From Roridomyces roridus (lineage: Eukaryota; Basidiomycota; Agaricomycetes; Agaricales; Mycenaceae), in NCBI GenBank assembly GCA_029378245.1, contig JARKIF010000002.1:1860001-1924000 (forward strand): a DNA stretch of 64,000 nucleotides, written 5' to 3'. The notes under the pieces were generated by a model. The model searched no databases. It saw nothing but the letters and a program-made list of their open reading frames with translations, and was not told where the DNA came from. Positions 32,853 through 43,046 of the stretch are shown here, in pieces. Made by a program: the position numbers and the translations under genes. Positions within the stretch are counted from its first letter, which is position 1. Every line of letters begins with the position of its first letter.

Positions 32853-35800
32853 ATGTTGCCCCTCGAGACTCCCTCGCGGATCTGGCGCCGCATGGAGGAC
32901 CTCAGCGGCAAAGAAATGCCCTCGCTTCCGTCTCTTCCCGCCTTTGGCGAAGACGATGAATACGAGCGAGAGCCTAGTTCAGAAGAGCCATCCGACGACG
33001 CCTCTGACCACCACCACCCCGTTCACTCCACACCCGCCCCGTCCTCGCACCATACATCCACTACTCGCCACACCTCCAGCTCCTCATCTGCCTCTCGCTT
33101 CGCCAACTCCATCGCCCGCTCGTCCATGGGCGGCCGTTCGTCCACACGCGGCATGACCCAGCACCCCGACAGCTTTGACGAAGTCAGTGCCATCCCCTCG
33201 TTGCCCGATATAGAGCATGGAACTGGCGACTTTTCCGAGGAGGAGGAAATCGGCCTGTATCGTCGGAGCAGAGACAGTGTTCCTGATGAGCACCTCCCTC
33301 CGGACGTAGATGACGGCGACGACGACTTTTCCGTCGCCGATGCTTTAGAGTCCGTCAGCCGTGCCGGATCTCCCCATATTTCCAGGAAGAGTGAGGCAAC
33401 TCCAAAGAAGAATTACGATTATTCCGTCAGTCTGCGGTCTGAGCCCAAGGCATGTGTTGTACTTTCCGTACTTGACGATACTGATAGATGTAATTTACAG
33501 CCCTCCCCGATCGACAAGTACCGTAATGTGGCGCTACGCAGAGCCGCTCCACGCGCTCGGACGCCCCCCCTCTCCCGCACCACACCCTCGCCGCTTTCCT
33601 CCCCCGCCAATTCCACGCCGCGCAGTAATAGATCGGCTGCAACACAGCGTTCTAGTGCTGAATCACCGTTGCTTGGCGCCTCCATACCACTACCCCGTTC
33701 GGCGACCGCGTCCCCTGCCATTGTGATCTCGCGTCCAGAGTCCGAAGAGGATTCGTTTCTTCAGGAGGGCAATACCCATTCGATGGACATCACCGACGTG
33801 CACGTTTCGCCAGTGAGGACCGTCGAGCCAGAAGAATCGGAGGAAGAAGACAAAGAGTCTCTGCCACACCAAGAAGAAGCCTCTGACGAACATGAACCCA
33901 CCTTTTCTTCAGAGGGTGATGGTGCACCGACCTTCCGCCGCTCCCCTGGAGCTCTATCAAACGCACTTTCCTCCCCCGCCCAATCCATCGCATTCACACC
34001 TACGCCTGCATTCCCCCGTCCACGTGCACGTTTCGGTGCCATCCCTACTTCTCGGTCGCCAGATGATGATGTCCTGGCCACCCCAGTACCCCAGCAGGTT
34101 GCGGCTGACGACCACGACGACCTCCTCACGCCTGCCACCCGGCGTCGCTCCTTTTACATGGACCTTGTCACTTCGACGGCAAGGCCACGGCTCAAGCAGG
34201 CCCCTACACCGCATCCACGCGCCAGGGGTCGGGTCCCATCGACTGAGGACGAGACCGTCGAGATGGAGACACCGGGCCCGGGCCATCGCTTCGCCGCCCT
34301 GGGTACAGCTGAAGTTGGTCTACGGACGGCATTTGCAGGCGCTACGCCGCGCTTACCACCAGTAGGACGCCGTAATTCCCATCCTCTCGCGCAAACATAC
34401 ATTCCATCTCCCGGGACATCAGATTCCGAGTCTGTATCCAACGCAGGTGTTGGGCTGACGCCTTCGCCAAATGAAGGCGCCTCGATCATCTCTACTGCCT
34501 CTTCCCACTGATTTGACGACGCACCACCAGCGTGCTAATGCGTCTTTTGATCCTGCCATGGGCTTCACGGGAGGCAAGGGCGGGATGGGTGTAGGGAGGT
34601 TCAACGCGGGCAAGTTGAATACGTACCTGCATGGGCTGAATAGGCGGCTGCAGGAGGAGAATGAGGGGTTAGTAGAGAGAGTGAGGAGGGCAGAAGCGTT
34701 GGTCAAGGAACAAGATAGACTTTTGAATGCTGACGGCGGTGGTAAAGGAAGGAGAGTGAGTCTTGGAGGGACTATGCTTGGTGATGTGGAGGAGGATGTA
34801 GCGGCGGAGGGGTGGACTGAGGAAAAGGCCGAGTTGGAGGAAATGATCGACTCGTTCAAGGAGCAGGTGGCGAGCTGTACGGCAGAGAAGGAGGAGGCTG
34901 AGAAGGCGCTGCAGGAGGAGAGACGTGAACGTGAGAGGGACAAGGAGCGGTGGAAGGCGCGGATGGGCGAAGTTGAAAAGGGTGTCGAGGTGATTGTGGG
35001 CGATTTGGATGTCAAGCTCCAGCTTGCGGAGAAGCGAGCGGAGGCTGCAGAGAGCCAAGTCAAGGATGCGGAGAAGATGCTGGAAGAGGTGGAGGCCAAA
35101 TGTGAGGAGGCCGTAGAACGCGCGGAGAAGGCGGAGCGGGTGCTGGAGAGTGGGAAGGAGCTCGGAGGCGAGCTCAGGGAGGCAAATGAGCGGGTTGGCA
35201 AGGTCCTCGCTGAGTTGCGGACCGCCAATTCGCAGATCAAAGAGCTCCAAGAGCAGGTCGCTCAGTCTGACGCGCGGGCTGAGGAGTTGACAAAGGAACT
35301 CGAGGAGGAGAGGGCCTTGGCTGAGACGCTCGAGAACGAGCTGGACGCCAAGGTGAACGAGGCCACGGCACACCACCAAGGCATCCAGAAGCTCGAGGAG
35401 GAACTGCAGCTGACGAAGGACTATGTCGCAGAGCTCGAGCAGGCCGGCGAAGAGGCTGGGACTCGTTTGGAGGCTCTCGAGGAACAGGTCGTTTCCGCGC
35501 AAGCCGAAATCAAGCATCTCAAGATTGTCGAAGAGCAAGTGGCTGAGCAGGTCGAGGGCTCGGAGGAAGCTAAGGATGGCGCGGAGGAGTTGGCGAGGCA
35601 GATGGAGGAGGCGTTGGAGGCGGCTGAGGGGAAGATGCTGGAGGACGAGGAGGAGATCGCGCAGCTCAAGGGCAGACTCAACACTTTGGAGCGAGAAAGA
35701 GAGCGACAGCAGGAGAAGTCGCAGTCATCCAACGAGGTCTCTGTTGGACGATTGGCTCCGGGACCCACGGAAGCTGAGATGGAGGCTCTTGAAGAGGAAC

Positions 35801-38308
35801 TCGACGAGGCGCACAAGGAGATTGCGCGTTTGACGACGCTGCTCAATCACTCTCCTGTTCGGAAAGCGATCGAGAATGCCAAGGACTCGAGGATTGACAT
35901 GCTCGAGAAGGAGCGGGAGGACTTGTTGGAGAGAAACAAGGCTTTGCGGACGGTTGTGAACGAGATGGGAACGCCGAATAAGAGTTTCAACGTCAGCGGT
36001 ATCTCCTCGATCCACCGACAGGTGTTGTCCGTGTCGATCAGGGCTCCTCGGACGCCGGGTGGTCCTTTACGCGACGTGGGTGGTCTTGGTTCATCATATT
36101 GTCTCTGCTGACATGCTTTCTAGATGTCCTGGCTCAATGCTACCGGTGCCGATGGCACAGTGGCGCCCCTGCTTTCTGAAATCGCCAGATTGCAGCTCGA
36201 GCTTGACCGAGCGAACGAGAGTATCGATGACAAGCTGGATAAACTCGAGGACGCGGGTCTTGGTGTCGTGGGCTTGACGAAACGTCTCGAAGACGCACGA
36301 GCTAGAATCGTTGCCCTTGAAGAGGAAATCGCGCGGTTGTCTAGGAAAGAGCAGCGCCGTGACCAACGCCTCGAGCGGGCGAGATGTCAAAAGTGTCTCG
36401 CTAAAGTTGATCTGCGGAGCGTTATCCGGGCAGATGCGGACGAGAGGTAACGACGGTTTGCATTCTTGCTTGCACTGTTAACCTGATTTGGCAGTTTCGT
36501 TGATACTTTCAATGCGTCTCTTCCGTCGGAGCCGCCGACCCCACCCACCCGGACGACAGAGGCCCTTCGAACCGATCTTCATACTGTCAATTCCCAGCTT
36601 GCAAAGATGAAGAGGCAGTGGGAAGAGGAGAAGCAGCAACTGCTTGGCGAGAATGCCATTCTTCAAGACAAGACAAATCGGCTTGATGCCAAGGTTCGCA
36701 CAGCAGAGGAGGAGGTGCGCAAGGTTGCGGAGAGCAAGAAGGCGGGCGAGAAGCTGAGGGTGGGCGTTGAAGGGGTGAGTTGATTTTTCAGAGCTTTCAC
36801 GCACTGTGTTGACTGGAAGACAGGAATTGGACGAGGCTAAACGTGTCATTTTGGAACTGGAATCTGATCTCAAAGCTGAACGAGTCCGGTTAAGGACTTT
36901 TGCCACCGAGCAGAACCGGGTCCAGCGGGACAAGGAAAATGTGCTCGTTCAACTTCAGAGAACGGAAGCTGTGGGTTGGGTTCTTCCCGTGTGTCCATCT
37001 TGATTGATGTTTCTTAGGACATGGAAGATGTCAAGACCCACCTACAAAGGTTCAAACAGGAGAACCATGCTTTGGAAGCCGAGCTTCGCGGTAAGTTTGA
37101 CCTTGGCATGCCAGTGAATATATTGTGATGCCTCGCAGTTAACGCCAATGCGGAACAAAAGGCACGGCTTCTTGAAGTACGAGTGTCTGAGAATGCAGAG
37201 ACGGTGGAACAGCTGCGGCAAGAGCGGTCGCTGCTTGCCATGGACCACAAGGACCTGCAGCGTCGGTTCACGGAGATTTCCGAGGTGAGGGCTTGCTTAT
37301 TCCTTTGCGGAGCTTTCTGACTCGTAATTGCAGCAAGCGAATCGCCTGCGGACCGAATACCGTACCTCTCAAAACTCGCATGATAAACGACGACACGAAC
37401 TTGACCTGCGGTTGGGAGAGATTGGTGATCTGAGGCGTGCTCTGGACGATCAGGCCGATCAATTGCAGCAGACTGAGGCAGAAAAGGAGCGGATCGCAGC
37501 CGAGAAGAATGGTGTTGCTAGCACTGTTGCTACTCTCGAGGCGGACCTCAGACGTGTCAGACGGGACGCGGAAGCGTTTGGTCGGGATTTGAAGCTCCTC
37601 AGAGCCGAAAAGGACCGTTTGGAGGCGAAACAGAGTGACGATGCCACCAGGGCCGAGCGGATGAGGAAACAGAATCAATCCCAAATCCGCGTGTTGACCG
37701 AGCAGTTGGACGGGCAACGCAGCAAGACGGTGCGTCTAAAGGAGGAACTGAAGAGCCATGTTTGCGTCATGTATGGTTTATGATTCTCTCTTGGTGGTAT
37801 GTTTTCTGACACGAGTATGCAGGGACGAGCGGCAACTATCTGCTCTCAAGCTGCAGCATAACAAGGAGTGCAAGGGGCTGATTGTTCAGATCCGATACTT
37901 GAAGGCCAAATTCACCCGAGAGTCGTCTTTCCGCAATGATCTATGCTACCAGAAGGACTATCTGCTTGTGCTATTGTCTCAATTTGAGAAGAGGTGCGTT
38001 TTGAATCCTCGATTATGCTCGTTTCTCATGCCATGCTTGTAGTGAGCGAAATATCATCGCCTCTATAGCAAGGATTGGTTTCCCGGCACCGAGTGCTCCT
38101 CCATCTAGGAAACCAAACAAACTCAAAGCTGCAGCTCTGACCGTGATATTCTTGTCTCGAGCCAAGTAAGTAGCGTAGTTCTGGAGTCGAGACCACACTG
38201 ATTTGTTCTAGACGTGCTAGTGATTCGTGGAGAGAGCAGAGCGCTTCAAAGCAAGCAGTCGTGGCTGCTTTAGAAGAAGTGCGACGCCGAAGAGTTATCA
38301 CTGCTTGA
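32853..38308 (+). CDS. PCP1-like: Spindle pole body coiled-coil protein with PACT domain (Pcp1/Spc110-like)
   Basis: The N-terminal 550 residues are Ser/Pro/acidic and disordered, opening LETPSRIWRRMEDLSGKEMP. A GC-AG intron (33450-33500) and an intron near 34446-34533 join it to about 1,000 residues of nearly unbroken coiled coil (Glu/Lys/Leu/Ala heptads from MGVGRFNAGKLNTYLHGLNR onward). The C-terminus is a PACT-type module: CKGLIVQIRYLKAKFTRESS, FRNDLCYQKDYLLVLLSQFE, then basic helices ending RRRVITA. PACT targets pericentrin, fission yeast Pcp1 and budding yeast Spc110 to centrosomes or spindle pole bodies and binds calmodulin; the N-terminal side recruits gamma-tubulin complexes. The long coiled coil would act as spacer. 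Several introns lie between 36.0 and 38.2 kb. Large open frames on the opposite strand are shadows of the heptad repeat. Confidence 0.85.
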
Positions 38309-38360
38309 ATGTATATCATAATGTACAATATTAGTTTCCTACTACTATATTTTTTGGGCA

Positions 38361-39378
38361 TCAGGGCTTGGATTTTGTCTTGCTCGAAACCAATCGCACT
38401 GCATCTCTGGAGAAGATGTAAGAGAGACCACTCCAAACGGTGGTGACCCCGACAATCACTCTGAGGTTGTGTCAGCCAAGAATATGAGAAATGTGGGCCA
38501 CTGACTGTAGGCCTTGGAGACCTGAAGAGACATCCATAGGCACCAGAGGACTGACGGTAGTTGCGCCCATCAAGAGCAGCTGCAGAGCTGTATTTGCCTG
38601 GGACATGGTCAGCTCACCGGACGACGCACATGGCCACTCAACCAACCTTGCTGATATCAGTCGGCCGTACTTCCGCAGAAGGTAACGAGAAATCCCAATA
38701 TCGTGCAAAGGTTTTCTAAACCAGCAGGTCAATATATGTAGAGGGAGTGCAAATTCAGCGCGTACTGGAGGCGGAAGGGATGTGTATCGAATGTAAAAGG
38801 CGGAAAGACTGAGGAGGGCATCTCGTCCCAGGATGATGACAGTCAAGGGCACTGTCAAGTGTGTGGGCGAATGGACGAAACTGAAGGTCAGGATAACTTA
38901 CGAGGTAATAAGCCTTTCATGGTCAAAGTCACCGCCAAAGTTGTCATCAACGCCTTGTCCGCTGCGGGATCGAGGATCGTGCCTAGGACCGTTTGCATCT
39001 TGTACCGACGCGCCAAGTACCCGTCCGCCTTCAATGTGTAATGTTAGAACGCAGACGGAGTCCCGGCACGAAAAGGCAGACCAAATCGGTGAGACCGGCA
39101 TAGAATAGCAGCGATGTAGCGAGGTGAAACTGCCCCTCTAGGATAGACCACCCGAGGATTGGACAAGCGATAATTCTCGAGACTGTGAGAAGGTTCGGAA
39201 GAGTATAGATGTTTTCCTTGAGAACTGGTTTGGGAGGAGGTGTTTGCGTCGACAGAAAATTACGGGACGGCCTCAAAAGCCCTGTGGAGTGCCTAAGTAG
39301 AGAAGGCGAAAGTCGCAAAGGACGTGTGGAGGGAAAGGCATTAGAAAGACCACGAAAGGTGAGGGGAAAACGATTCAT
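38361..39378 (-). CDS. CRD1: Cardiolipin synthase, mitochondrial (CDP-alcohol phosphatidyltransferase)
   Basis: This enzyme condenses phosphatidylglycerol with CDP-diacylglycerol in the inner mitochondrial membrane. The catalytic CDP-alcohol phosphatidyltransferase motif is complete, DG-x2-AR-x8-G-x3-D-x3-D, read as [20 protein letters not shown] followed by PAADK (38950-39015). An Arg/Ser-rich targeting peptide ([20 protein letters not shown]) precedes [20 protein letters not shown]. Membrane helices follow, ending [17 protein letters not shown]. Introns are near 39029-39082, 38855-38905, 38712-38764, 38600-38650 and 38460-38512. The gene is divergent from SmD3 with only 34 bp between start codons, and convergent with the PACT gene (52 bp between stops). 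Confidence 0.93.
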
Positions 39379-39412
39379 TCGGCATCACGCTGTCACAGCT
39401 GCCTCTTCAACC

Positions 39413-40007
39413 ATGACCACTAGCGGACTCGGCGTGCCCGTAAAACTCCTCCATGAATCTCTGGGGCACATTATCACGGTGGAGCTGAAAACTGGGCAGA
39501 TGTACCGCGGAAAACTCGCAGAAGGTGCACCATAAAACATCTGGTGTATCCAACACAATTCACTCATTTTTGGTCCAGCCGAGGACAACCTGAATATTTC
39601 TCTCAAAGACATAACAGTAACTGGCCGCGATGGGCGTGTATCACAACTAGACCAAGTCTATATCCGGGGGAGCATGGTCCGCTTCTTCATCGTGCCCGAC
39701 ATGCTGCAAAACGCACCAATGCGAGTCTTGTCTCTGATTTTTGATTCTCGAGGGACTAACGGGCGAATAGGTTCAAACGAGTTGGACCCAATGCCATGCG
39801 TGGACGTGGAATCGGTACGGCGCGTGGACGCGCGACTATCATGCGAGGTACGATTTTGCCATCTACGCGTTTGACTTGTACTAACCAGCCCTGCAGCAAA
39901 TGGTATGTCTCGTCCCGGGCCGTCGACTGCCTACTTACCCCTTCCCTCTAGCTCGACGTGGCCGCGGCGTAGCCCCGACAACCGTGTCTCGGGGCATCAG
40001 ACGGTGA
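39413..40007 (+). CDS. SMD3: Small nuclear ribonucleoprotein SmD3
   Basis: SmD3 is one of seven proteins forming the Sm ring on spliceosomal snRNAs. Sm1 and Sm2 motifs are plain: [28 protein letters not shown], then [20 protein letters not shown] and [20 protein letters not shown]. The tail is Arg/Gly-rich ([20 protein letters not shown], then [18 protein letters not shown]). The tail is assembled across a 6-nt microexon CAAATG (39897-39902) between two 49-nt introns (39848-39896 and 39903-39951), which keeps the frame and gives the family's IMRANAR sequence. Earlier introns are near 39528-39578 and 39719-39769. Confidence 0.95.
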
Positions 40008-40124
40008 AAAAACAGCAGTGGCGTTGCGTCGTACTTAGTTCATCTCCTTCTTGTAAACGTCTCCGAATTTCCGTGTATAAATCGCTTTCGTACAGCTGGT
40101 TGCAATACATTGGACTGGACGGCA

Positions 40125-40451
40125 TTAAAAGTCGGATACCCTGCCCTTGAAACTCCAGTCACCAGTAGCCCCGACTGGCTCTCGCTTGGGACCGTTAATC
40201 TCTCCCGTGGTTGGGTTGACAGAATTTCCCTGGAAACCAGGCTCGAAATCGGGTTTTAATTCCTCTCGGGCGTCAGGGTGCTGGTCGGATGTCCCCTGCT
40301 GGGCAGCGCGCTGGAGGTCCTCGAATTCTCGTTGGTCCTCGCGAGGCAGCGGAATGGGGGCGGGGCGAGCACGTGGATACGAGTCGTTGTTGTACGTTCT
40401 GGCGCAAGGGCGCGAGAAGACGCGTAGTGCGATGCGGCGAGATGAAAGCAT
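40125..40451 (-). CDS. SDH8: Succinate dehydrogenase assembly factor 4 (SDHAF4/Sdh8)
   Basis: The 108-residue single-exon product has an Arg-rich mitochondrial targeting sequence (MLSSRRIALRVFSRPCARTY). Its C-terminal signature matches the family: NPTTGEINGPKREPVGATGD then WSFKGRVSDF, like the GGPKG...GDWERKGRVTDF ending of SDHAF4. Sdh8 binds flavinylated Sdh1 and assists its joining to Sdh2 in complex II. The length is typical. A hAT-like MITE target duplication starts 2 nt upstream of the start codon, so the promoter and leader must lie at least partly in transposon sequence. It converges with SmD3 (117 bp between stops). Confidence 0.9.
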   Translation of the reverse strand: MLSSRRIALRVFSRPCARTYNNDSYPRARPAPIPLPREDQREFEDLQRAAQQGTSDQHPDAREELKPDFEPGFQGNSVNPTTGEINGPKREPVGATGDWSFKGRVSDF

Positions 40452-40461
40452 CGGTTTCGAT

Positions 40462-40904
40462 CAAGGGGCCACCTGTCAGCTGAGATCAGAAATCAACCCT
40501 GGGCAGTATGTTCGTATTTATCACAGCCACTGATGTCACCGAATGGCAGCAACTGGCTAGCACTCGGGTCTCCTTCACGGTGCAAATTGAATTTCTTGAC
40601 AGTTACCCCGTATTCAAGGCCCGCAATAAAATTTGGACAAGGTCTGGGCATATTATTTAGCGGGATGGCATAGCACAGTCATTTTGGTCTTATTAAGGCT
40701 CATACGCTGCTGACACCGGAGTTTGGACATTTAAAAAGGCCAATCCCACTGAATCAATATCTCCAAGAAGCCCTGTAATTATTATCCTCCACCATGGCTT
40801 GTACATGGTTCAGTGCAGCAAAACCCGGGGCATCAACGGTATTGCCAAACACGAACATACTGCCCGGGGTTGATTTCTGATCTCAGCTGACAGGTGGCCC
40901 CTTG
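40462..40904. mobile_element. hAT-like MITE with 8-bp target site duplication
   Basis: A 443-bp non-coding element with terminal inverted repeats of about 38 bp (CAAGGGGCCACCTGTCAGCT... at 40462 and its reverse complement ending at 40904). It is flanked by the 8-bp direct repeat GTTTCGAT at 40454-40461 and 40905-40912. Eight-base duplications and CA-starting repeats are typical of the hAT superfamily. No transposase is encoded. Confidence 0.85.
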
Positions 40905-40933
40905 GTTTCGATCCTGACAAGATGAAAGCATCG

Positions 40934-42385
40934 TGATCCTGACAAATTTCGACTCGACAGCAGCCGGCTCTTCAGACGCGATGGTTTTTGGGCCGATTTC
41001 CCCAAACCCACGTCGTCGTCCCTCAGGCTGCCTCAAGCTCGCGGGAGCCGATATTCCATGGGTCGACCGACACAAGTATGTCGGTATCTGGTTTACCTCC
41101 GTCCAAAGGGACATCTTGACTCTCCGCGTGCACTACGAGAAGAAAGAGGGAGCTGCATCTTATGTCTTCTGGAGGTCCATTCTCGGGTGCGACCTCTTCG
41201 TTGGCAGGGGCCGACTACCACCGACCGTTGGGCTCCAGCTTTACTACGCGGTCATAGACTGCCACTTGACACACGGGGCCGATATGATTTTGGATGTCGA
41301 CAATACATCTTCGAATCTCCTGGACGACCTGAATAGGATGGTTTTGCGGAGGATCCTGGGCCTTGGGCGCCGCTCTGGTATCCCACAGCTGTATTCAGAG
41401 CTGGGGGTCTATCCATTGCGGGTACGACGTTTGGAGCTAGCGCTGAGATACTTGCGCTATCTCATTGCTTTGCCGGAGTCACACTTGGCAAGGAAGGCGC
41501 TCACGGAGTCTAATCGCCTACGTTGCTCCGGCTCTGCGTCGTGGCTCGGAGATATATCATTTGTGATGCGCTCACTGCCCTTTTCCTCGCCGCTGCCGGT
41601 GCTACCGTCTTTGGCACATTTATCAGTTGCTTGGTGCGACGAGACCATCAAATCCCTGCGCGAGGCCACGAAGGATTGGGTTTCGAGCGAGATACAGGCT
41701 CGAGTGTCCTTGCCTCTTCTTCATGGCCGTCGAGAACCGCTGGAAGACAAACCACCCAGGCCGATTCGGATGTGTCGTCGTCATTATCTGCATCGAGTTA
41801 CAATTCCGGAGCATCGTCATGCCCTCACTCGTCTGCTTTGTGGCTCTTTCCGATTCAGGGGAATTCACAAGCCTGCGACGCTGGTGGACCCGCTCAGTAG
41901 GCTATGCAGGAAGTGTGGTTTGGCTGACGAGGTACCAGGCCATGTTTTCATGCAGTGCTTACACCCTGATACGATCGCCGCTCGGGAGGAGTTGCGGCAC
42001 GGTTTGCTTGAGCGCTGCAATTATACGCTGCCTACGTCGAATTCAGATGCGCAGGCATTTTCATTGCTGCAGGACTTGATTTTTCATTGGGACCGGGTAA
42101 TCCCCACGGCGCGCTTTGTTCTGGTGGTGGCAAAGAGTTGGAAATTCTTTGGCAATGTGATGCCCACTCGTGTGTGTGAAGATGACCCCGGGGCAGAGGA
42201 TGGAGAGGAGGAGGAGGATGCGGGACTTTGATTTATCTTTATTCTTTTCCTTTTACAGGGTGTAAACTTTCTCCACTGTTAGCAGTAGAGGTAACTGAAC
42301 GTGGTTATAATTCGCTGCTAATGGGGGATTGAGTTGGCCGTTCCCGCGCGGGACCTTGGGCCTTGATAACATAACATAACATAAC
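40934..42385 (+). mobile_element. 5'-truncated LINE (non-LTR retrotransposon) with (ATAAC)4 tail
   Basis: A long frame ending at 42231 encodes the C-terminal part of a non-LTR retrotransposon ORF2. It has the post-catalytic RT region (KLAGADIPWVDRHKYVGIWF, DLNRMVLRRILGLG, YPLRVRRLELALRYLRYLI) and a zinc-knuckle segment, LCRKCGLADEVPGHVFMQC, as in zf-RVT domains. The polymerase catalytic motif and endonuclease are absent, so it is a dead 5'-truncated copy. The 3' end is a run of four ATAAC units (42366-42385) in place of poly(A), as in several fungal LINEs. A 13-bp repeat GATGAAAGCATCG occurs at 40441 and just before the 5' end at 40921, but no matching copy follows the tail. Confidence 0.85.
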
Positions 42386-43046
42386 GCCGTCGATCAAGAG
42401 GTAGCAGATCAAGTGATCCGTGACATTGAGTTGATAGCTCCGGTTGGGCGTGATTTGATGGAAAGCAAACAAACACTGTCGAGAGTCGTGAAAAAGATGA
42501 GTGAGTTTAGTAATAAGTCGAAATGAGTGTGTTCAGACTGGGTGGGGAGCATAAAGTAGGCAGAGATGGCGCTCGGAGACTGAGAACAGTCATTGGCAAG
42601 AGACGGTGTTAGCGGACTTCACGGAGGTAAATCTCAATTAGGAAGGGAGGAGTCGTGAGAGAGCCGAAAATTGGAACGGAGAGTGACAACCGAGGACAAA
42701 AATAAGGCATGGCGAGGTATTTGTGGCGGGAGCAAAGGGCGAGACACAAAGTGTGAGGCTGAAGAGGGAGCAGGTGGGCGAGGAAGGAGGAGGAACGCGA
42801 TGGGAGGAGGGGAGAAGCAGCTGACGCAAGCAACGGCAGAGTCGGCGGCACAGGAAGAGCCATCAGAGGGCCTGCCGCTTAGCTGAAGGGGGGTGTATTT
42901 GGTCTCAGTTTGGTTCACTTCCTCATCGGGAAGGTGTGACCCGTTCCAATTGCAAACTCGAGTCGTGAGAGCGACATCAATCAGTGTCATGGATCAATTG
43001 ATCTGGGACCTCTTGCCGTCGATGGGTGCTATTCACCACATCTACT
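42386..43046. other. Spacer between the LINE tail and the Zn2Cys6 regulator
   Basis: No conserved protein is found on either strand. Open frames around 42609-42990 (-) and 42671-42886 (+) are low-complexity, Pro/Ser- or Gly/Arg-rich, and mirror each other, as expected of a purine-rich stretch (GAGGAAGGAGGAGG near 42780). The promoter of the transcription factor gene should be here; no TATA box stands out. Confidence 0.4.

Noticed and set aside
34419..35538. Two long open frames on the minus strand opposite the coiled-coil gene
   Set aside because: They are Ser/Leu-rich shadows of the Glu/Lys/Leu heptads on the plus strand; no family motif and no start context.
42386..42410. Target duplication for the LINE (TCGATCAAG after the tail, also near 40458)
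   Set aside because: The upstream match runs into the first bases of the hAT-like MITE, so the 9-bp agreement is probably chance.
42609..42990. Open frames on both strands before the transcription factor
   Set aside because: Low-complexity translations that mirror each other across strands; no conserved motif.
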